Assembly (NCBI GenBank): GCA_012862575.1
Contig: BLSF01000082.1
Location: 89,646-153,645 of the forward strand
DNA from: Parietichytrium sp. I65-24A
Taxonomy: Eukaryota; Sar; Bigyra; Thraustochytrida; Thraustochytriidae
DNA: 64,000 nucleotides
Direction of reading: 5' to 3'
The notes below the pieces were generated by a model that searched no databases, was not told the DNA's origin, and saw only the letters and a program-made list of their open reading frames with translations. Made by a program: the position numbers and the translations under genes. This document shows positions 41,575-54,500 of this stretch, one piece after another. Within the stretch, counting starts at the first letter, position 1, and each line of letters starts with the position of its first letter.

Positions 41575-42915
41575 ATGTGGTGGCAAATTACTGTGTCTTC
41601 TTACTCGCCCGCCAGCACTGATGAGGATTTGTCAGTCCCCCAATGCTCGCAGTCTGCTGGTGTGCCAAAGAAGATGTTGTCGGTCAACGAAGACCCTTCG
41701 CCAAAGACATCCACCATCGATGTCTTCGATCCCAAATTTCATGGCAAGGAGAATGAGGACACAGCTGCAGTTCCCCCCGCAAAAGCAGTTGCGGAGAAGA
41801 AAAAGGTGATTGCCAAACCCATGCTCAGTGGAGAGGAGCTGAGTGCGCAGGATAAAGCGACACATGACTACTTGCAGCAAAAAATAAGCTTGGGGAGCTT
41901 TTTGCATCTGGGAACAAAGAGTCACCAGGAGGATGGTGTGCTCATCGAAAAGGACCTGTCGAAATTCTTGCGAAGTGTATATACGACCAACTCTTTTCCC
42001 ATAGGGAAGATCGATATGGGAGTTCCACGAACTCTGGTGGCCATCATGGACGGGCATGGGTCAGACGCATGCATGAAGTTCGTCAAAGAACGATTACTAT
42101 TGCAGCTGAGCTTGGAGTTTGTCAAGTCCCCAACGGATTGGCTGTCCGTGATGAGGCGGACCGTGCTGGCCTTAGAAAACAAATGGATTCGCAAGGTGAA
42201 GCAGAAGAATTTCCAGATGTCTATGGTTCGGGCCGGGACCACGCTGACACTATGCGTGGTGGAACAGGATACTTTGTATTGTTGTTGGACCGGGGACAGT
42301 CCGTGCTGGATCCAAAAGGTGGATGGCAGCGTAGTTCCAGTTACAAATACCGTGCACCGGCCAGAGTTTGAGTCGGAGCGGGCCAGAGTCTTAGAAGCTG
42401 GCGGGGAGGTGAAGAGCAAGGAGTATACACGTCGGCGGTTATTCTGCCTGCCAGCGACCACCAAAAAAGGCCCCTTACGCGTTTACCCCAGTGGGCTCAA
42501 CATTTCGAGATCCATCGGCGATATAAGATATAAAATGCCCGAACTCGGGGCGAAGGCTGGCGTCATAATAGCGGAGCCGGACACAGCGACGGTCAAACTG
42601 GACCGAAGCACCAAATTTCTCTTCCTTTGCACCGACGGAGTATCCGACAATTTGCAGAAGGGCCCGGATCAGCTTGCAAAACCATTGCAGAAGGGCTTTG
42701 ATGATGCATATCTGGCGGTGAAAGAGGGCCGTGAAGCACCGATCGACAGCCAGCCGCTGATGGACTGTGTCGCCGATCTCGTTGCTGAACGCGCTGTTTA
42801 CTTTGGACTTCGCAAGAATAAATCCAAGGTTCAGGACAATGCTAGTGCAGTTGTCCTTGGATTCATTGCGAATATGTCAGAGTGTAAGAATCTCAACCTC
42901 AACGCGGCCGCTTAA
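41575..42915 (+). CDS. PP2C-family (PPM) protein serine/threonine phosphatase
   Basis: This is a metal-dependent Ser/Thr phosphatase. The open frame is 446 residues from ATG 41575, with the catalytic domain at about 105-440. Metal-binding acidic residues are kept: HQEDG (Glu119-Asp120), IMDGHGSDA (Asp159, Gly160), LCTDGVSDN and DNASAVVL. Other landmarks are WTGDSPCWIQ and ISRSIGDIRYK, somewhat divergent from the usual GDSRAVL and SRALGD. A His-rich or regulatory domain is absent. The first about 30 residues look poor; an alternative model splices an upstream exon (41400-41462) to 41653, in frame, giving a start MAPRQTTDSES and joining at SAGVPKKMLS. The Met at 41674 is a third option. Substrates are unknown. 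Confidence 0.92.
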   Translation: MWWQITVSSYSPASTDEDLSVPQCSQSAGVPKKMLSVNEDPSPKTSTIDVFDPKFHGKENEDTAAVPPAKAVAEKKKVIAKPMLSGEELSAQDKATHDYLQQKISLGSFLHLGTKSHQEDGVLIEKDLSKFLRSVYTTNSFPIGKIDMGVPRTLVAIMDGHGSDACMKFVKERLLLQLSLEFVKSPTDWLSVMRRTVLALENKWIRKVKQKNFQMSMVRAGTTLTLCVVEQDTLYCCWTGDSPCWIQKVDGSVVPVTNTVHRPEFESERARVLEAGGEVKSKEYTRRRLFCLPATTKKGPLRVYPSGLNISRSIGDIRYKMPELGAKAGVIIAEPDTATVKLDRSTKFLFLCTDGVSDNLQKGPDQLAKPLQKGFDDAYLAVKEGREAPIDSQPLMDCVADLVAERAVYFGLRKNKSKVQDNASAVVLGFIANMSECKNLNLNAAA

Positions 42916-43549
42916 AGGAGAACTGCATGCTCTTTGAGGTTCGGCGGAGAGAGTTGTATGGGGTGTCATCATGAATGCGCCAAGCCTTCTCCAGAATTGA
43001 CGGAATTGAAAGTATGTAAATTTTAGTTTTGAAAATGCACCGTTTTGCAGTGCTTACATATTCTTCTCGTTTTCTTTTTTTGGGGGCCTCGAAATGCGTT
43101 GTACTTCTCTACAAGGGCGAAATTACAACGACTCCACACGCAACACAGAAATTGTGAAAGCAGCAGCGCTCTGGCATGCAAGAGCGTCTTGATTTACACA
43201 AAGTTTACAGGGGTGCTCCTGCGACGATCAAATGAAAGAAGGTGATTTGCTTGCGAAGGCTCGTGGTGTATTTTAGGCCGAGCGCTCTTTCGAGGCGCAG
43301 TACACGCTGAAAGACCAACAAAGCTGACATGATTTTCCGGCAGAAACCTAGCCACGTCGCATCCCTGTCTCTTAGCAATCACTTGGCAAATGGAGACCCC
43401 CGCCAGCCAAGTCGCCAGAGTGACAGCTTCAAGCGAGGGTCAAGCAATCCCGCGAAAAACAACAAAAAAGAATAGGCAAGAAAATTGGACTACCACAGAG
43501 GTCAATTTTTGGAAAAAAAAGTTTAAAGGAGAAAGGGGAAAGCAACAAT
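42916..43549. other. Convergent intergenic region
   Basis: This is 634 bp between the ends of the PP2C and ubiquitin-eS30 genes. A TTTTCTTTTTTTGGGGG run lies near 43070 and an A-rich run at 43440-43530 near the ubiquitin-eS30 end. No gene is seen. Confidence 0.5.
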
Positions 43550-44023
<474 letters not shown>

Positions 44024-44848
44024 TCACGCGCTCTTCTTCTCTTCTCTTCCTGCTCTACGCGCTCTCTCTCTCTCTCTCTCTCTTTACCTCTCTCTCTCTT
44101 TAGTGTGTCTCGCGACACTACGCGCCCGTCACCCATTTCGCTACCGCTTCCGCTAGCACTGGCTTCCTCTTCGTAGCGCGAAGCTTCTTTTGTTCGCGTA
44201 GGAGTGGGTAGTGGTAGAGGTAGCGGGGAGGAGGGGCCGCGGCTAGGCGGGGAGACGGGAGGGCTAGTGGTTTACTGTGGTGAGGAGTATGTGGGTGGTA
44301 GTGGAGGGCTAGGAGTAGAAGGGAGTGGTGGTGGGGGTATGTTGAGAGTAGAGGGAATGGTAGGAGGGGAGGTGGAGTGATTCGCTCCACTCGTTTAGGG
44401 ATTGGCAGTAGCCGTGCATGGGAGGTACTACGCACAGGATAGTGTATCATAGAAGGGGCTGTGTCAGCGCCACTCGCCGAATGCTATCAGTTTCACGTAA
44501 TGCTCGATAAGGCTCGAGAGAGTGGTTAAATTCTGGGGGGGTTATTATGATTATAACTGGTGCAGTATTACTGCACTAGAGAGTTTGGGGCAGGCTGATG
44601 CTATTACGAGCCGAGATAGCACTACATAGAAAACTCGTTTCAGGAATGCGGGCTAACAGTTCATTAAGACACTGCATAAAAGAGGGATTGTTTCCTGAAT
44701 GTTCCATTGTTTACTACTTTTGAGACTATATCTTGGCTATCATGTCTCAGCACCACCCAGTCAACGTAGGACTGGTTTATTCTTGGAATAAGAGTTGAAG
44801 TACTACTAAAGCGGGATAGTCAACCACATGGCGAACGAGGAAGCGTTC

Positions 44849-44864
44849 TAAACCCTAACCCTCC
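44849..44864. repeat. Short interstitial telomere-like sequence
   Basis: CTAAACCCTAACCCTCC contains two CCCTAA-type units (CCCTAACCCT). This is too short to claim a former chromosome end, and chance cannot be excluded. Confidence 0.3.
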
Positions 44865-44931
44865 CGGAATTGCGAAACGAAATTCAACGAACGAACGAAC
44901 GAAAAGCTCTTCGTTTCTCTGCACATCTTTG

Positions 44932-44945
44932 TACCGGTACCGGTA
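44932..44945. repeat. Two overlapping TACCGGTA palindromes
   Basis: TACCGGTACCGGTA is a perfect 14-base palindrome, followed by a GAGTACCAGTACTC-like inverted repeat at 44955. It belongs to the motif set discussed in the findings. Confidence 0.6.
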
Positions 44946-47540
44946 CTGACAGTGAGTACCAGTACTCTTCGCATCACTTCGAAGCATTCAACATTGTCAG
45001 TATCTGTCAGTTCTCACACTGCTCACCGCATTTCTCACCGCATCTATCCGCATCGCTCAGGCTCGGGTCGCCACATTCTCAACAGTTCCCTCATTTCTCA
45101 CATTCACAGCCATCCCAATCTTCCAAAATTCAAGAACGCCTCTGACCAAGCGACTCTGTGCCGTGAATGCATGGCATCTTTGATAGCCCAAGTCGCACAC
45201 CGTGGCATGTGTACCATGTGTGTTTGTGTTTTCTTTTGTACATAGAAATAAAGATGGAATAAGTCAAAAAGGTTTCAGTCAGCCATCGCCAATCCATCGC
45301 CGATGAGGTTTCTTGCAGGCCTCTAGCTAGCAAGTACACAACGAAGATGAATTGGAGCAAGTCGAGGCGGGACTGTCGGGACGCGAAGAAACGTCTCCGC
45401 TGATGTTGACCACAGCATAGTACTCTAATAACTCAGCGTTGGCACTGCTAGTGACTTACTTTCCAAAAACTTTTGGTCTGAATTCTCTATTCTGATGGTC
45501 ACGAAGCTTGCCGGAACAGACAACAGCAGAGAGAGAGAGAGCAAGAATGCTCGTTCGCACTGGCGCGGAGCATTCAAGCTGAGCTTATATGCGTTTCCTC
45601 GACCATGGTCTGTCTGTCTGTGCATTGCTTCGCTTTTGATTGGCTGACTGCGCTCACTGCACTCACTGACAGTACAGTCTCTTTCTCGAAAGTCACAGTG
45701 TGTCCAGTGTGTGTTGAACTCAATAGTGTGTGTCCCGCCAGTGTCCGGATTGGTGGACTAGGCTAGCTATCACCCGCCATCACTCACCATCACTCACCCT
45801 TGGCGTTGGCGGCTTCGTACTATAAGTAATTTAGCACCTCGAACGCCACGCGAGGCGTGTTCAACCTCGTGTAATCAGTACCTCGACTGTCGGACTTGAT
45901 TCAACTTTTTGTTTCCCACCGTTCTCATCGATCTCAACGATGAGACGAGCGAGCCATTCGAGCCATCCCATCTCTTGTTTTGATGAATTATGAAACAATA
46001 ATTATTGTCAAACTGAACTGCGAATGATTGAATAAATGAAAGCACCGTAGCTAGCTGTAAGATCTTCAAGTGGTTTCTCATTTCCAACGATCCATCCTAC
46101 CCGTTTGCGTCGCTCGTGACTCGGACGGTCGCTCCTGCGAGTCTCGATCGGATCGACAGCGCTCTCAACCTTTTCCTTCTCCCTTTCGCTATTGCTTTTT
46201 GTGGCAGCGCAGCAAACTCAGAGTCAAACCCGAGTCCAAATGCCCAAACATGCCCAAACCCACCACCGCAGCATACCTCGGCATACCTCCGCGCTACGCG
46301 CCAACTTGCCCTGCATCTTCTGTGTCTTCTGTGCAACTTTCGTTCGATCGATCGATCGATCAATCGAAAGTCGACCACATTGACCACATTGACCATGCAA
46401 TCGACCGCGTCGTATCCAGTCTTCTCGAGTACGCACTCTCTTGTTCCTCCCAAGGTGTTTGAATGTGTTTGACGCGAAAGGAAGGTAAGCGATCCTCTGC
46501 TCCGTTGGTCCTTTGCTTCCTCAACGTTTGGCCACTGATGAACAGTTTTCGTGGCAGCAAACCATCGCGAGTGCACGTCGAAAGGAGAAACATGGAGAAA
46601 CAGAAGAGAGCCAAGAGGCTCTAGGAATGGCCTGCGCAGTCTCACTGTCAGTCTGACAAAGAGAAAGAGGAAGTTTGTTGCGCAGCAGCTAGCTACCAGT
46701 GCGAGGATTGTCGCGCGTCACGTTAGCCCTATGAGGAGCGCATCGTTGAGCAGTAACTAAGTTACATTGATGTGACATGGGAGGTGGTAGGAAAGTGGCA
46801 CCCACCGACTGCATCTAACCTTCTTTTTGCCTGCCTGTTTTCTTCTTAAATTTAAAATAATTCAGTTTTAATTGAACGTGCAATCACTGGCAACTTCTCT
46901 GCGCTCTGCTCTCTCTGCTCCGCGAATTGATCGATGATGAATTATCTAATCTCTCTCACAGTCGTCGTGCAACAAATGAAAAGTGCAACTCTCGACAATC
47001 AATCATCTCCAATTGATGAACCCGCTTCGACTAGCACTTCTCGCTAGCCTCGCGCTACGACTGCCGTGACTCGGACACTCGGAGACGAGAGCACAAAACT
47101 TCCAAAAAGGCTCCAAATTCAGCCGTCATTGCAGTCTATCGTTATTTCGTTACTCGAGTACTAAACTTTAGTTGAACTCACCAGAGTATCCCAGGGACTC
47201 GAGTATTTTAGTTCTAGTTCGTGTTGGTCAAGTATTCTAAGGCTCCAATTGGTGTTGGTCGACGTGAGCAAGTTGCAAGTTGAATGTGTTGAATGAATGG
47301 CCTACTCACTACTCACAAAAAGTTGTTGCTGGTATACTACTCGTGCATTGCGCTCGACGAGGATCTTGCAAGTTGCAGGTTGCGAGGACTGGAGGAAGGG
47401 AGGAAGGAAAGGTCACTCGACTGGCACAACTGGACAACTGACAGGGACAGGCTCGAGTTCACCACGCGATCTGCCATACAGATTCGGACAAGAAGATTCG
47501 GCTTGCACAGTCTAAGTTCTGCTGCTTTCACGCGCTGCCC

Positions 47541-47558
47541 TTTCTCTCTCTCTCTTTC

Positions 47559-47590
<32 letters not shown>
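47541..47590. repeat. CT / TTTC microsatellite
   Basis: A (CT)n run passes into (TTTC)n. It lies about 360 bp upstream of the unknown gene at 47946. Confidence 0.85.
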
Positions 47591-47591
<1 letters not shown>

Positions 47592-47945
47592 GTTTGTTTG
47601 TTTCGTTGCTTCTTCCTTTCTTCCTCTCAAGCATTGATTGGCTGCTTCGTCCTGGTAAAACAGAACTGTCGTGAGGAGTGCAAGCCACGCAGCGGAACAG
47701 GCTGTTCGTAAACACCACAAGGATCGTCCATTGCCGATCCGATCTGTTTCGGGCTGTGAAAAGCTGTGAGCAGAGAAAAATCTCGGCTGCACAGAGACAA
47801 AAAGACTGACAAGAAAAGCCGAGACACTTGAGTCGCCCTTGGCCGCCGAAAAGTGGTCAGCTCGCTGCAACGTTGGCAAGGACGAGCAGCGCAGCTCTCG
47901 CGACTAGCTCGCGTGCCCCAGCTCAGGCTTTCACCTGCCGCAAAG

Positions 47946-49202
47946 ATGGTTGTCGTGGAGCATGTTGGCCCGTCGAACGTCTGGCCGCTGTGCTGGCGCG
48001 TCTATCCGCACGAGGATTCGAAACTGACCTTCGACGATATGGAGAAGCTGCTGGCAGACATGTACACTAACTTGGAGCTTTTGGATAAGTCTGGACGGTT
48101 TGAGGCTGCCGTGCGAAGGGACGAATGGGAAGCTATTCTGGAGGCTACCGAGGAAATCATTGAGCAGGAGATGGAATTGCACGAATTGCAGACAGCGTCC
48201 GTTATCACCCGCATCATCTGCGCACCCTGCGCTCCGCCCCCGCTTGATGTCGCCGCTGAGAGGATCGCTGAGGAGGTCTTCGCAAGATTCAATGTCCCTG
48301 AAGAAGCTAGGACCCAGCGCAAGGTTATGTGGAGCGTCGAGCCCGAAGTGGATTACTTGGAGCTCAGACTGAATCCGCGGCCAGGGTTCGGCACATGGCT
48401 CAAAGGATACGCCACTCGCGAGTCAAAACCGGCAAAGTCAAGCAAATCACAACTCCGCACTAGGCTGGAGCGACTGGTGAAGTACCTCCGAACCAAAAAG
48501 TTTGAGTTCCCAACCAGGAAGCACAAGGAACCCATCTCGAGCTTGAAGCGGAGACAGAGTACACACGATACGATGGTCGAGGTAGAGTCCATAGTTGAAA
48601 CCGGAGGCTTTGCAAAGAAAACTTCATCACTGCGTGCGAATGTTGCGCAACGGTGGCGCTCACTCGCGAAAAGGGTTAGTGTTATCGGAAGCGTATCTCG
48701 ACGCTTCTCATCGCCAATTGATACAACGTTGGACGAGACAGACAAAGCATCGACAGACGATATCGTACCAAGCTTCAATTCAGGGGGTCTCGCCAGCAGG
48801 CCGCGATCTACTTCATATTCTTCAGTTCCCTCGCAGATTTCTGGAGCGTCTGAATCAAGTGTGGATCAGCACGACAAGAAGAAGAACAAACGCATTTCTA
48901 AGGAGAGGGCGGAAAGCCAGACCAAGTCGGACTGTACTCAGCTCTCTGAAGTGAGTCTTGTGGATAGTGACACAAAAGCCGCCCCGCGACGAAAGTGGTC
49001 GCAGATGCTCTCAGGCCGTTTTCGAATATCTCGCTCATCTAGCTCTGAGCAGTTGAGTGATATCGAAGATCAGCATCTTGTATACACCCACAAAGCTGCG
49101 AATCTCTCGCCTGAAGAGCGGAAGAAAATGGCGGCACAAATTGTCAACGACACTCTCGCAAATACTCGCAGCAAAATTCGAAGGAGCACAGCCACCCAGT
49201 GA
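47946..49202 (+). CDS. Unknown protein with a folded N-terminal domain and basic/Ser-rich tail
   Basis: The product is 418 residues from ATG 47946; upstream codons to 47853 are in frame but lack ATG. Residues 1-155 look like a compact domain: VVVEHVGPSNVWPLCWRVYP, FDDMEKLLADMYTNLELLDK, an alpha-helical EAILEATEEIIEQEMELHEL, then RIICAPCAPPPLD and AEEVFARFNVP. WSVEPEVDYLELRLNPRPGFGTW follows. The remainder (about 190-418) is Ser/Arg/Lys-rich and probably disordered, with many basophilic kinase sites (for example LKRRQST near 230 and FRISRSSSSEQ near 360). This suggests a phosphoregulated adaptor, but the family is not recognised and no catalytic motif is present. Confidence 0.7.
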   Translation: MVVVEHVGPSNVWPLCWRVYPHEDSKLTFDDMEKLLADMYTNLELLDKSGRFEAAVRRDEWEAILEATEEIIEQEMELHELQTASVITRIICAPCAPPPLDVAAERIAEEVFARFNVPEEARTQRKVMWSVEPEVDYLELRLNPRPGFGTWLKGYATRESKPAKSSKSQLRTRLERLVKYLRTKKFEFPTRKHKEPISSLKRRQSTHDTMVEVESIVETGGFAKKTSSLRANVAQRWRSLAKRVSVIGSVSRRFSSPIDTTLDETDKASTDDIVPSFNSGGLASRPRSTSYSSVPSQISGASESSVDQHDKKKNKRISKERAESQTKSDCTQLSEVSLVDSDTKAAPRRKWSQMLSGRFRISRSSSSEQLSDIEDQHLVYTHKAANLSPEERKKMAAQIVNDTLANTRSKIRRSTATQ

Positions 49203-51504
49203 ATTCCAAATGCCGATTCACCTTGTGGGATTACCCCTCTTAGGCTTTTTTGTAATCTGGAACCTCTGGAAACGTAGGAAACGTCTTCGAAAATTTCTTT
49301 GGCAATTTTGGAAGTAGACACATTCTGACTCGTACAATTGAAACTCACATCGAACAAATCGAATGGGCATACCAGCAGACAGTTTCCAATCTCGCTATCA
49401 CTCCCGTTAATAAATTACGTTCGGAACATGTCGGAACGGTAACTTTCACCAGTGTACAAAAAGAAACCTCGATCAACTTTTGCGAACTATGAAAATTGAT
49501 AGTTTGCTTGATTTTATGATTAGTTCAGAACTCTTTTGCCCACTTGCAATTGAACATTTCTCTTTTTTCTTTTTTTCTTCAAGCTCGTGTTCATCGAAGG
49601 AAGAGGAGGATACGAAAACGACGTCTTGAAACCTGACATTCGCATTACGGTGTAGATTATTAATCAGCAAAGAAAGTCTTGTGAGTTTTGGACTGGATAA
49701 ACCTCCTCTGTCGTTTGTTTCATACTCCATTCCTTCTCCAAGGCGGGCGTAAACGTTTCGTTCTTTTATGTCCATTGTGTGTGCAGTGTGCAATTGAATT
49801 TAAACTGGATTGGATTGAATTGAATTGAAACTAAAGGGAGAGCCAGGAATTTTCCTGTTCTGAATTCTGTTCTGATGAAATTTCGAAGTGTGACCTTGAG
49901 GACTCCCCGTTAGCACGTTTCTCAGTACCACTGTTAAGTTGAAATGCCGTTGGTTTGAGAATGTTTGAGACATCGTGCACAATCAAGCTCCTCAGCTTCC
50001 AAAGGCCCGAGCTGCTGCGCGAGGGCATCTATAAGGTCGAATAGCGCTATTTGATTGGACGCGCTGGTCAAAGGCGTGCTCATTGCAGCATTGATGTGCC
50101 TCTACATTCTTTCCTGCTCCTGATGTCCTGATGCATGACACCTACAGAGAGACCCTTCTGACCCTTCCAACCAGGTTGCCGTTGTGCTAGTCTTATCTAA
50201 GTCCGAGTCAGGCAAAATTCGTACCGATTTGGAGGTGAATACTCGATTAGGGTAGGCTAAATTGGGGCATCGGGGAACGCCGAACGAGTGCACTCTTGCC
50301 TACAGTTCATGGTTTACACGACCTGGAAAAGGTGTGGCTCTTCGTAATGGAAAATGAAACGTGCACGAGACCGTCGACCGCAAAACCTCAGAATCAAGCC
50401 TCGCCACCCAACGTCGTCGACACACACACAACAAGTACCAGGTACGGAGTACTGACGCAGAGTAGCCAACCCTTTGAACCCTTCAACGAACCGGTAAATT
50501 CCGATCCGCCGAATTGCCACGACGGCCTCAGCCATCTTCCATGACATGCCGCAAGCCTAGTCGATGATATGATCGACGCTTGAACTTGAACCTACTCTGA
50601 ACAACATCATGCTTCCTTCTCAATCTGTTCCGAAATCAAGAATTTCAGAGTATAAATTCACAGGCTCTCGAGTCAACAACCTAGCCACTCAACATTCAAC
50701 CACTCACCACTCAACAACTCGCCTCGTACCAGCCGCGCTTGCTGTAGGACCAATCCCGAGCGACATGACAGCCCGACCTCCCTCTCTCTCTCTCTGATGT
50801 ATATCTCTGACATCTCTGATATACATATCTGACGAGATATATCTGATGCATCTGATAACATCTGATGTATCTCGCCTCCGAGTTAAGGTGAATGAACAGA
50901 TGGCCAAAACGCTCAGCTCAAAAGCCGCAACTTACGAAGCTCGAGAAGCTTGAGGTGCCACATGGTGCGATTTCAGTTGCTACTAGCCTAAGTTCTAGCT
51001 AGCATCGTAGCACTCTGGCGCTCAATACTCTAACCCTTACTGAGTACTAGCACCGGAAGCTTGCAGTTGTAATCGTTCGAGTTCACTCTTAGCCCCGACG
51101 AAATGTAAAGTACTATTAAAGATGCTAGCTAGTAGGAGTAGCTGGGTAAAAGCCGCTGAGAGACGGGGTTTCTAACTAGTCACTAGCCATCACTAGCCGT
51201 AAGAATCGCGAGTTGTGAAAGCGAAAATTGGAAGATGGAGTTGGCAGAGTTGACAGCAAGGCCAATACATGTTGTTGTTGTTGTTGTTGTTGTTTTTGTT
51301 GTTGTAGTTGTGTTGTGTGAAGCGTTGGATGTGCTTGCGAGTGAAAAGAGAGAGAAAGAGAGCGAGATAGGTTGGCTGCCAAGGGCGAGTGCAAGTTGCT
51401 GCGGGCTGGTGCAAATCTGGTGTGAGAAGGCGCCGGACGCCACCGTTCGGCTTGCTGGGTGGTGGGCGACGGGAGCCTGGGTTTCATAAGGGACGCGAGG
51501 GAAG
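49203..51504. other. Intergenic region upstream of the PAS/TM gene
   Basis: No supported gene. Contents include a TTGGATTGAATTGAATTGAA run near 49810, ACTCAACATTCAACCACTCACCACTCAACAACTC repeats near 50692, TGACATCTCTGATATACATATCTGACGAGATATATCTGATGCATCTGATAACATCTGATG degenerate repeats at about 50807-50870, a GTT repeat at 51271-51312 and a GA tract at 51344-51370 before the gene. Short frames with non-ATG starts are ignored. Confidence 0.5.
51271..51312. repeat. GTT microsatellite
   Basis: Seven uninterrupted GTT units with degenerate continuation (TTTTTGTTGTTGTAGTTG). It lies about 200 bp upstream of the Tmc-like gene. Confidence 0.85.
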
Positions 51505-54500
51505 ATGGCCTCCGGTGCGCTAGTCAGAGGGAGGGAAGCCAAGTCGATGTTGACGGCTGGGAACACGATTATGGATAAGATCTCCTTGGCATGGGAAACG
51601 TTCAGATATGGGTTTGAAGGAGTTTTGTTCTCTATGGAGCACGAGCGGAACACTCCCAAATACGTGTTTCTTCTTGAAATAATCATCGACACTTGTCAGA
51701 TGCTTTCCTTAATTATTCCTCGCAAGGAGTCTGTTCTCTTCGGGCCAATTTCAACTGTCTGGGATGGGTTCGCGCAGGCATTTGCGTACACGCAATTCGA
51801 TTTCATCTTGCGAGAGTGGATTGGTGAATTGCCCGTCCTTATCGTAGCCTTAATGCTCGTCCTTGTGGAGTTTGCCAACATCATATTGTTTGCGGTGTCT
51901 TGGACTAAGAATGAGTTTCGCAGCCTGTGGACCGTCAAGTTGCTCCGAAACACGACTCACTTGCTTGTGACGGTGTTGTACATTCCGATATTGTCAACTT
52001 TTTTCGCGGATCTATTCGCTTGCGACAATATTTCTCCAGCTCTCTGCTATATCCTCATACCATTGACCATCGCGGTGTCGATCATTTTCGTGATCTTCTC
52101 GCTCGCAGTTTCTCTTGCTCTCTTTGATATGAGTCCCACCGGTGGACGTACGGCTATGCCGCACGCACAATTCAGCTCCGGCCACCTTGCTGTCCAGACC
52201 TTGTGGGTTATATTGCAGACCGTCATCGGCCAGAATGGAGAGGAGGAAGTCAGTCTGGCCCTTAAATTTGTGTGGATCTCTTTGACCGTCCTCCCTTCGG
52301 CAGCTCTGGCATATGCTTTTGTCTGGTATCAGCCATACTACTCCAAAAGTTCGTCTACCATTCGAGGTATTGCTTCCTGCATTACCGCGTACACTTCCTT
52401 GGCAATTGCTGCCCTCATCACAATTCACCATGACGAGACCGAGCAAAAAACAACCGACGCAGACATCGGGGTTCTTCTAATTGGCGGTTGGGTGCTTTTG
52501 GTCCCGTCTGCTCTGAGTGCGATCCATTTTCGTAGGGCGAAACTCTTGGACAAGCCCATTGAAAAATGCTCCAACAGCCTTGAGGTGGAGTTGAAAGGCA
52601 GGTTCTTTCTGCAAGAAATAGAAGTAACCACAGAAAGTTTCCAAGACCCGGAGTTTAGGGAGCGAATCGCTATCGTCAAGACCTGGTATGAGGAGGGCAT
52701 GAAGATGTTTCCAAAAGCAGCGGGCATTTGTGTGTTCTATGCAGAGGTCCTGATTGCCTACGATCCGAGCTCGCATGCAATTCACGCGAGAAACATTCTC
52801 GCGCAAGCGCAACGCAGAGACCCTGGCATAGAATTTGACTTCTCCATATTCAAAGCTCGTCGAACGCTGGAGCAAGATGCAATGCGAAATACGGACATTG
52901 TCTCCGTCATATCCCGAGAAAAGTTTGAAAAGGAAGCGAGCGAAAATGACAAGCAGAGCTGCCTTCACTTGTACGAGTTATGGGGAGAGCTGGAGAAGAC
53001 GACGCCGGACGAAAATGTCATCAGCGCACTTGCAGACAAAATAAACAACGCCGCGCGAGCTGCGGCAGTAGCGTACTCCAAGCTTTTGCAGCTGGCACCG
53101 CACGATACTCAGCTCATGAGAAGGTACGGGACATTTCTTTTAGAGATTGCAAATGACCCTCGCTTTGGTTCCAACCTTATACAAAAGTCAGAACAGACTG
53201 AACGGTACAACACTAAGCACGGAATCGCATCTCACTCTGACTTGGACAACGTCTCTAGCGAGAGTTGTGGTGTAGTCATCATTGGGACTTTGGAGCGGGA
53301 GAAGAATATGATCATATCTTGCAATGCGACTGCGGCACGCATTTTGAAAGTGTCTCAGCGAGCTCTTGTTGGAAACTCTTTCAACGAATTTATCGTTTCA
53401 TCCCCACAGAAGCCCTTTGACTTGGTGGGGTATCTTGAAAAGAGTGACCCTTCACTAGCCATCAACAGAGTGATGCCGGATATTTTTGTGAAAACAAATC
53501 CGGCCGATCCAACCATCGTGAGCAGGGTGGACATGAAACTGCGTACCTTCACCCCAGACGGAGCAGACTGTAATATCATATTGTCATTCACTCCAGCATC
53601 GGAGACACCGGGAACATATTTCATGGTCGGCTTCGAACCTACACCAGAGCCACCAAAAGTTGATCTTAAGGCGGTGGAGAGAATACGCTCTCTCAAACGA
53701 GCCTCAACAAAGTGGGCTAGCGAAAGAAGCATCGCAGTGGGCTCCGAGCAAGAAAACTTACTTGGCGAAAAAGCCTTTTCTGCGTCCATTCTGGGTTTTT
53801 CGCCCGGGCTCAAAGAATTTGCCAAGAAGTTTGACATGGAGAACTCTATCGAGGATGCCGAGCCAAGCGAGTTCGCAAGCGCACTTCTCGAGCACATCAA
53901 CGCTGACACAGAGGACGTTCGATCCGAGACAGAGGCTATGGTGCTCGAGACTCGTGATCTAGATATCCTCGGGTACAAAGTGGTGGAGTACAGGCTACTA
54001 GACCCGACGGTTGGCGCAACTGCCGGAATTGACGCGTTGTCGAATATCGCGGGTGACTCTGACTCTGATGATTTCAGCGATTCCATCGATGCGAAGTCCT
54101 CAGAAATCAATAACGAGGCTGGTTCGGAGATATCTGAGACCCCGATGGATGACGACAAAGTTGGAGACCTCGTTTCTCAGTCCGTGAGTATACGAGACAA
54201 TGTTTCCTTGAGCGGGGGAAGAAGAAAGGGTGGTGGACGAACCAAAGCCTCCTCCGTAGGTTCAAGCGTTGGGGAGACGTGGGATCAAATCAAGGAACGA
54301 ATTCAGATTGCCGGATCGAAAAGCCACCCAACCATTCGCTCCGTTCGGAATATGTACAGGTATGCGATCATGGCAACCATATTTTTTATGGCTGGGGAGA
54401 TTTTTTTCCAGACTATTTACATCACTCGGTTTGAGATCGATCTTCAGTCGACAAAGAATGCGTCCAACCTGGTTTTAGCAGCCACTCGTGTTGCATATTA

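Noticed and set aside
44849-44864. Chromosome-end (telomere) signal
   Set aside because: Only about two CCCTAA units are present, so it is reported as a short similarity and not as a telomere.
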